A program made the position numbers and the translations under genes. DNA of 64,000 bases from Symploca sp. SIO1C2 (GTDB lineage: Bacteria; Cyanobacteriota; Cyanobacteriia; Cyanobacteriales; Coleofasciculaceae), in NCBI GenBank assembly GCA_010672925.1, contig JAAHFP010000002.1, positions 491,244 to 555,243 of the forward strand. The letters run 5' to 3'. This document shows, piece after piece, positions 62,903 to 64,000 of this stretch; position 1 is the first letter of the stretch; every line of letters begins with the position of its first letter. The notes beneath the pieces are model-generated. The model was not told the DNA's origin, did no database searches, and saw nothing but the letters and a program-made list of their open reading frames with translations.

Positions 62903-63178
62903 ATGCCTCTACCTAAGATAGAAGAGGTCAGAAAGTTAAACGATCAGGAACTGGCTGATGAAATTTTAGCCGCCAAGCGCGAACTCTTTGAACTGCGCCT
63001 GCAACAGGCAACCCGACGCTTAGAAAAACCACATCAGTTTAAACATCTCCGACATCGCATTGCTCAAATGCTGACGGTGGAAAGGGAACGCCAACTCGCT
63101 GCGGAGCAAACATCAACTGAGACCCCGACCACGAATGAAGCCCCACCAAGTGAAGAAACAGAGCAAGAACAGGAGTAA
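62903..63178 (+). CDS. rpmC: Ribosomal protein L29 (uL29), C-terminally extended
   Basis: 91 residues, longer than the usual 60-75. The core MPLPKIEEVRKLNDQELADE and LRLQQATRRLEKPHQFKHLR, then RIAQMLTVERERQLAAEQ, is normal two-helix L29. The last ~25 residues are an acidic Thr/Glu/Pro tail (TETPTTNEAPPSEETEQEQ). L29 sits at the tunnel exit; the tail is likely disordered. ATG after AGGTTTAGATT. Confidence 0.95.
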   Translation: MPLPKIEEVRKLNDQELADEILAAKRELFELRLQQATRRLEKPHQFKHLRHRIAQMLTVERERQLAAEQTSTETPTTNEAPPSEETEQEQE

Positions 63179-63184
63179 AGGTCA

Positions 63185-63430
63185 ATGGCAGTCAAAGAAA
63201 GAGTCGGTCTCGTAGTCAGCGACAAAATGGACAAAACTGTAGTAGTTGCAGTAGAAAATCGCTCCCCTCATCCTAAGTACGGCAAAATCGTCGTCCGTAC
63301 CAAACGGTATAAAGCTCATGATGAGGAAAACCAGTGTAATGAAGGCGATAGAGTCCGGATTCGAGAAAGTCGCCCCCTTAGTCGTACTAAACGCTGGACA
63401 GTCACCCAAATCCTCGGCAAGGATTCTTAG
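63185..63430 (+). CDS. rpsQ: Ribosomal protein S17 (uS17)
   Basis: 81 residues. [55 protein letters not shown]. Primary 16S binder of the 30S body. Six bases after the rpmC stop, with AGGAGTAAAGGTCA upstream. Confidence 0.97.
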   Translation: MAVKERVGLVVSDKMDKTVVVAVENRSPHPKYGKIVVRTKRYKAHDEENQCNEGDRVRIRESRPLSRTKRWTVTQILGKDS

Positions 63431-63576
63431 TCCTGAGCCATAGTCAGTGGTCAGTCGGTAGATGTTCCCTCAACTAAGTAACAGACCAATATCCTAGTTG
63501 AGCACAAAAAATTACTAGTAGAGTGGCTGTCGAGCAAACAACTGACAATGGATAACTAACAAGGAGATCCACAACC

Positions 63577-63945
63577 ATGATTCAACAACAGACTTACCTC
63601 AATGTCGCTGACAACAGCGGTGCCCGTAAATTGATGTGTATTCGCGTCATTGGTGCCGGTAATCGACGCTACGGCGGGGTTGGTGATGTAATTATTGGCG
63701 TTGTTAAAGATGCTATCCCCAATATGGCAGTGAAAAAGTCAGACGTTGTTAGGGCTGTCATTGTCCGCACCCGCAAGGGACTGCGCCGGGAAAGCGGTAT
63801 GAGTATTCGCTTTGATGACAACGCTGCTGTGCTCATCAACCTAGATGGTAACCCCAGAGGAACCCGTGTTTTCGGACCGGTAGCGCGGGAACTACGGGAA
63901 AAGAACTTTACCAAAATTGTTTCCTTGGCTCCGGAGGTACTATGA
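63577..63945 (+). CDS. rplN: Ribosomal protein L14 (uL14)
   Basis: 122 residues, standard. [71 protein letters not shown]. Inter-subunit contact B8. AAGGAGATCCACAACC before ATG. Its stop overlaps the rplX start (ATGA). Confidence 0.97.
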   Translation: MIQQQTYLNVADNSGARKLMCIRVIGAGNRRYGGVGDVIIGVVKDAIPNMAVKKSDVVRAVIVRTRKGLRRESGMSIRFDDNAAVLINLDGNPRGTRVFGPVARELREKNFTKIVSLAPEVL

Positions 63946-64000
63946 TCACACCGAAAACTAATACAAAGGCCAATAAACCTGCTAAGCGCCAAAAAATGCA
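63942..64000 (+). CDS. rplX: Ribosomal protein L24 (uL24), N-terminal fragment cut by window end
   Basis: Only 19 codons are visible: [19 protein letters not shown]. The KRQKM matches the R(Y)KMHVKKGD region that opens L24, and rplX follows rplN in all S10-spc operons. GGAGG lies before the overlapping ATG. The N-terminus is a few residues longer than usual. Confidence 0.85.
   Translation, partial: MITPKTNTKANKPAKRQKM

Noticed and set aside
1-64000. Prophage or integrative element
   Set aside because: No integrase, capsid, tail, terminase or conjugation gene is seen, and the tRNA-like gene has no flanking duplicated attachment sequence that I can find by eye.

Overview
The window is chromosomal DNA from a cyanobacterium, most likely a large-genome filamentous form. 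The evidence is an ndhN gene, an S10-type ribosomal protein operon in cyanobacterial order, arogenate-type TyrA, XisI, DUF1517 and DUF427 proteins, many HIP1 sites (GCGATCGC), and very abundant short repeats: GGCAGAA/TTCTGCC heptamers, GGGAAT-type runs and several families of MITE-like inverted repeats. The species cannot be read from the sequence.

Layout. 1-904 is the 3' part of an SLC13-type transporter. 964-15675 is an extracellular polysaccharide locus: Wzy/WaaL-like polymerase, ABC exporter, three unrelated sulfotransferases, five glycosyltransferase-type proteins, a GH10 glycanase with a Tat-like leader, a TylF-type methyltransferase and a UDP-glucuronate epimerase. Together they suggest a sulfated, uronate-containing exopolysaccharide. 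15.8-26.6 kb holds an alpha/beta hydrolase, a DgcA/DgcN-like pair (D-glutamate metabolism) split by 6.5 kb, a secreted 2H-phosphoesterase-like protein, a histidine phosphatase, and a three-gene FAD/Fe-S sugar or alcohol dehydrogenase cluster. 26.9-41.2 kb is mixed: His-rich secreted protein, MASE1-PAS-GAF-GGDEF diguanylate cyclase, TPR protein, Nudix hydrolase, an FdtA/FdtB pair for a 3-amino-3,6-dideoxyhexose, TyrA, an HtrA protease, a RelE-like protein and a GH15 glucoamylase-type enzyme.

45.3-49.2 kb is an RNA-metabolism block on the minus strand: RNase III, a NYN-domain nuclease, a Ro60/Rsr (TROVE) protein and, directly upstream of rsr, a 129-nt tRNA-like RNA gene. That RNA keeps acceptor, D and T arms and an encoded CCA, but has a long extra arm in place of a normal anticodon arm. 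It is best explained as a tRNA-mimicking Y RNA (YrlA type) and is the most interesting signal in the window.

50.2-57 kb is accessory debris: a tnpB-only IS200/IS605-type element, truncated toxin-antitoxin genes, two Rpn/DUF4351-like genes and tandem duplicated vWA proteins. From 57663 a near-consensus promoter and a ~420-nt leader precede rplC-rplD-rplW-rplB-rpsS-rplV-rpsC-rplP-rpmC-rpsQ-rplN-rplX (cut by the window end).

A recurring theme is repeat DNA embedded in genes: two proteins carry in-frame segments made from dispersed repeats, and in one of them the repeat may supply the ribosome binding site and start codon.
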